In this document: one piece after another, positions 29,735-30,572 of the stretch | Layout of the letters: each line of letters starts with the position of its first letter | Numbering within the stretch: position 1 is the stretch's first letter | From: CARZYU01 sp964370085 | Lineage (GTDB): Bacteria; Bacillota_I; Bacilli_A; RF39; UBA660 | NCBI GenBank assembly: GCA_964370085.1 | Contig: CAYJHI010000007.1 | Span: forward strand, 1 to 30,572 | Direction: 5' to 3' | DNA length: 30,572 nt | Notes under the pieces: generated by a model | Databases searched by the model: none | Told to the model about the DNA's origin: nothing | What the model saw: only the letters and a program-made list of their open reading frames with translations | Program-made: the position numbers and the translations under genes

Positions 29735-29750
29735 ATTACAAGCCCTTTCT

Positions 29751-30572
29751 TTATTTATCGTTTTTAATAATCTCTAAAATTCTATTTAAATCATTAACAT
29801 TTTCAAAAGTTATTATCATCTGTTTTGTTTTGAATTTTACTTTTGTCCCTAAAAAATCGCTAATCTCTTCTTCTATATATTTATATTCTGCATTATTACT
29901 ATTTTTTTGTCTGACAATTTTATTGGTTTTTGCAATGTTTTCTTGTTGTGACAATTCTTCTAATTGACGGACATTTAACCCTTCATTTACTATTTTTTCT
30001 GCGATGTTTTCTATTGTTTCTTTTGATTCCATTTTACTTAAAACACGTGCATGGCTCATTGATATTTTTTTAGTAATTAAAAGATCTTTAACTGAGTTAG
30101 GTAGCGATAATAGCCCCAACATATTTGTGATATAAGTTCTACTTTTACCCAATCTTTTTGATAATTCATCTTGAGTTAAGTCTAATTTTTCAATAAGATT
30201 ACGATAAGCTTCCGCTTCTTCTACTGGGGATAAATCTTCTCTTTGTAGGTTTTCTAAAACTGCTATTTCCATCATTTCTTCATCTGTGAAGTCTTTTACT
30301 ATAGCTGGTATTGTTGTATTTCCTGCTAGTAGTGAGGCTTTTACACGTCTTTCACCTGCAATTATTTCATAACCTTTTATACTCTTTTTTGCTATAATAG
30401 GTTGAAATACACCATGTTCTTTAATCGAGTCTGCCAATTCTTGTAAAGCATCTTGATCAAATATTTTTCTTGGTTGATACGGATTGCTTCTAAGCTCATC
30501 AAGTTTCAACTCTATAATAGCTTCTTTTGGTGTTTCTGTGATGATTTTTTCTTCTATTTTTTCATATTCTAA
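29751..30572 (-). CDS. parB: Chromosome partitioning protein ParB (Spo0J), 5' end cut by the window
   Basis: ParB binds parS sites near oriC, slides as a CTP-dependent clamp and loads condensin; in spore formers it is Spo0J. In view are the N-terminal linker (LEYEKIEEK...), the ParB core starting ELKLDELRSNPYQPRK, the CTP-binding GERRVKAS and ENLQREDLSPVEEAEAYR, and the helix-turn-helix LTQDELSKRLGKSRTYITNM. The C-terminal dimerisation segment closes the protein. The frame stays open to the window edge, 21 codons beyond an internal TTG, and those codons read as normal ParB linker. The real start is therefore outside. soj/parA is expected just beyond. No parS site was found in the window. Confidence 0.95.
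   Translation of the reverse strand, partial: LEYEKIEEKIITETPKEAIIELKLDELRSNPYQPRKIFDQDALQELADSIKEHGVFQPIIAKKSIKGYEIIAGERRVKASLLAGNTTIPAIVKDFTDEEMMEIAVLENLQREDLSPVEEAEAYRNLIEKLDLTQDELSKRLGKSRTYITNMLGLLSLPNSVKDLLITKKISMSHARVLSKMESKETIENIAEKIVNEGLNVRQLEELSQQENIAKTNKIVRQKNSNNAEYKYIEEEISDFLGTKVKFKTKQMIITFENVNDLNRILEIIKNDK

Noticed and set aside
30044..30049. CACGTG inside parB as the centre of a parS site
   Set aside because: The flanks do not match the parS consensus (TGTTTCACGTGAAACA) on either side; only the central hexamer agrees.
30507..30509. TTG as the start codon of parB
   Set aside because: The frame stays open to the window edge and the upstream residues read as normal ParB linker sequence, so the true start lies outside the window.
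1..30572. Reassigned UGA (code 4), suggested by the A+T richness and small-genome features
   Set aside because: rplI, the M23 gene, the AGCS gene and DUF951 end properly at TGA, and Trp codons are TGG.
1..30572. tRNA genes, CRISPR arrays, insertion sequences, prophage or defence genes
   Set aside because: Reading both strands showed none; every gap is under about 110 bases and filled by promoters, leaders or terminators.

Overview
The window is A+T-rich DNA from an endospore-forming (or recently spore-forming) member of the Bacillota close to the Bacilli. The evidence is spoIIQ, spoIIR and gerQ, strong GGAGG-type ribosome binding sites, the RNA polymerase delta subunit, and gene neighbourhoods known from Bacillus subtilis. 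Several genes end in TGA and tryptophan is read from TGG, so the standard bacterial code is used; this excludes a code-4 Mollicute. Several loci are trimmed compared with B. subtilis: GdpP is reduced to its DHH half, walRK is absent from between dnaB and yycJ, and genes overlap or abut. That suits a small-genome, perhaps host-associated lineage, but I cannot name the genus.

Layout. Nearly everything is transcribed leftwards, as expected if oriC lies beyond the right edge next to parB. From right to left: parB (cut by the window edge), mscS, DUF951, an AbgT transporter and ychF; rpsF-ssb-rpsR with a structured leader; a short gdpP, rplI, dnaB, an M23 endopeptidase, yycJ and rlmH; an AGCS symporter and ung. 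A mainly rightward island follows (class A PBP, gerQ, a LemA-like gene, with pduL opposed). Then come ywiB-argS-rpoE, prfA-prmC, spoIIR-mntP, a small unknown gene on the plus strand, fba, murA, an SGNH-like gene, rpmE, rpiB-ywzB, spoIIQ, an mreB/mbl gene, tagO and a LytTR response regulator.

How the genes fit together. One theme is envelope growth (TagO, MurA, MreB/Mbl, class A PBP, LysM-G5-M23 hydrolase). A second is forespore-mother cell communication (SpoIIR, SpoIIQ, GerQ). A third is replication, segregation and translation (ParB, DnaB, Ssb, ribosomal proteins S6, S18, L9 and L31, RF1 with its methylase, ArgRS, RlmH).

There is no tRNA, rRNA, CRISPR array, insertion sequence, phage or toxin-defence cassette, and no gene-free stretch longer than about 110 bases. 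I found no wholly new system. The unusual points are regulatory and architectural: terminators folded over stop codons, promoters whose predicted start falls on the Shine-Dalgarno sequence, a hairpin over the spoIIR ribosome binding site, a matching forespore-type promoter before spoIIQ and the PBP gene, a predicted catalytically dead SGNH protein, and altered active-site residues in RpiB and SpoIIQ.
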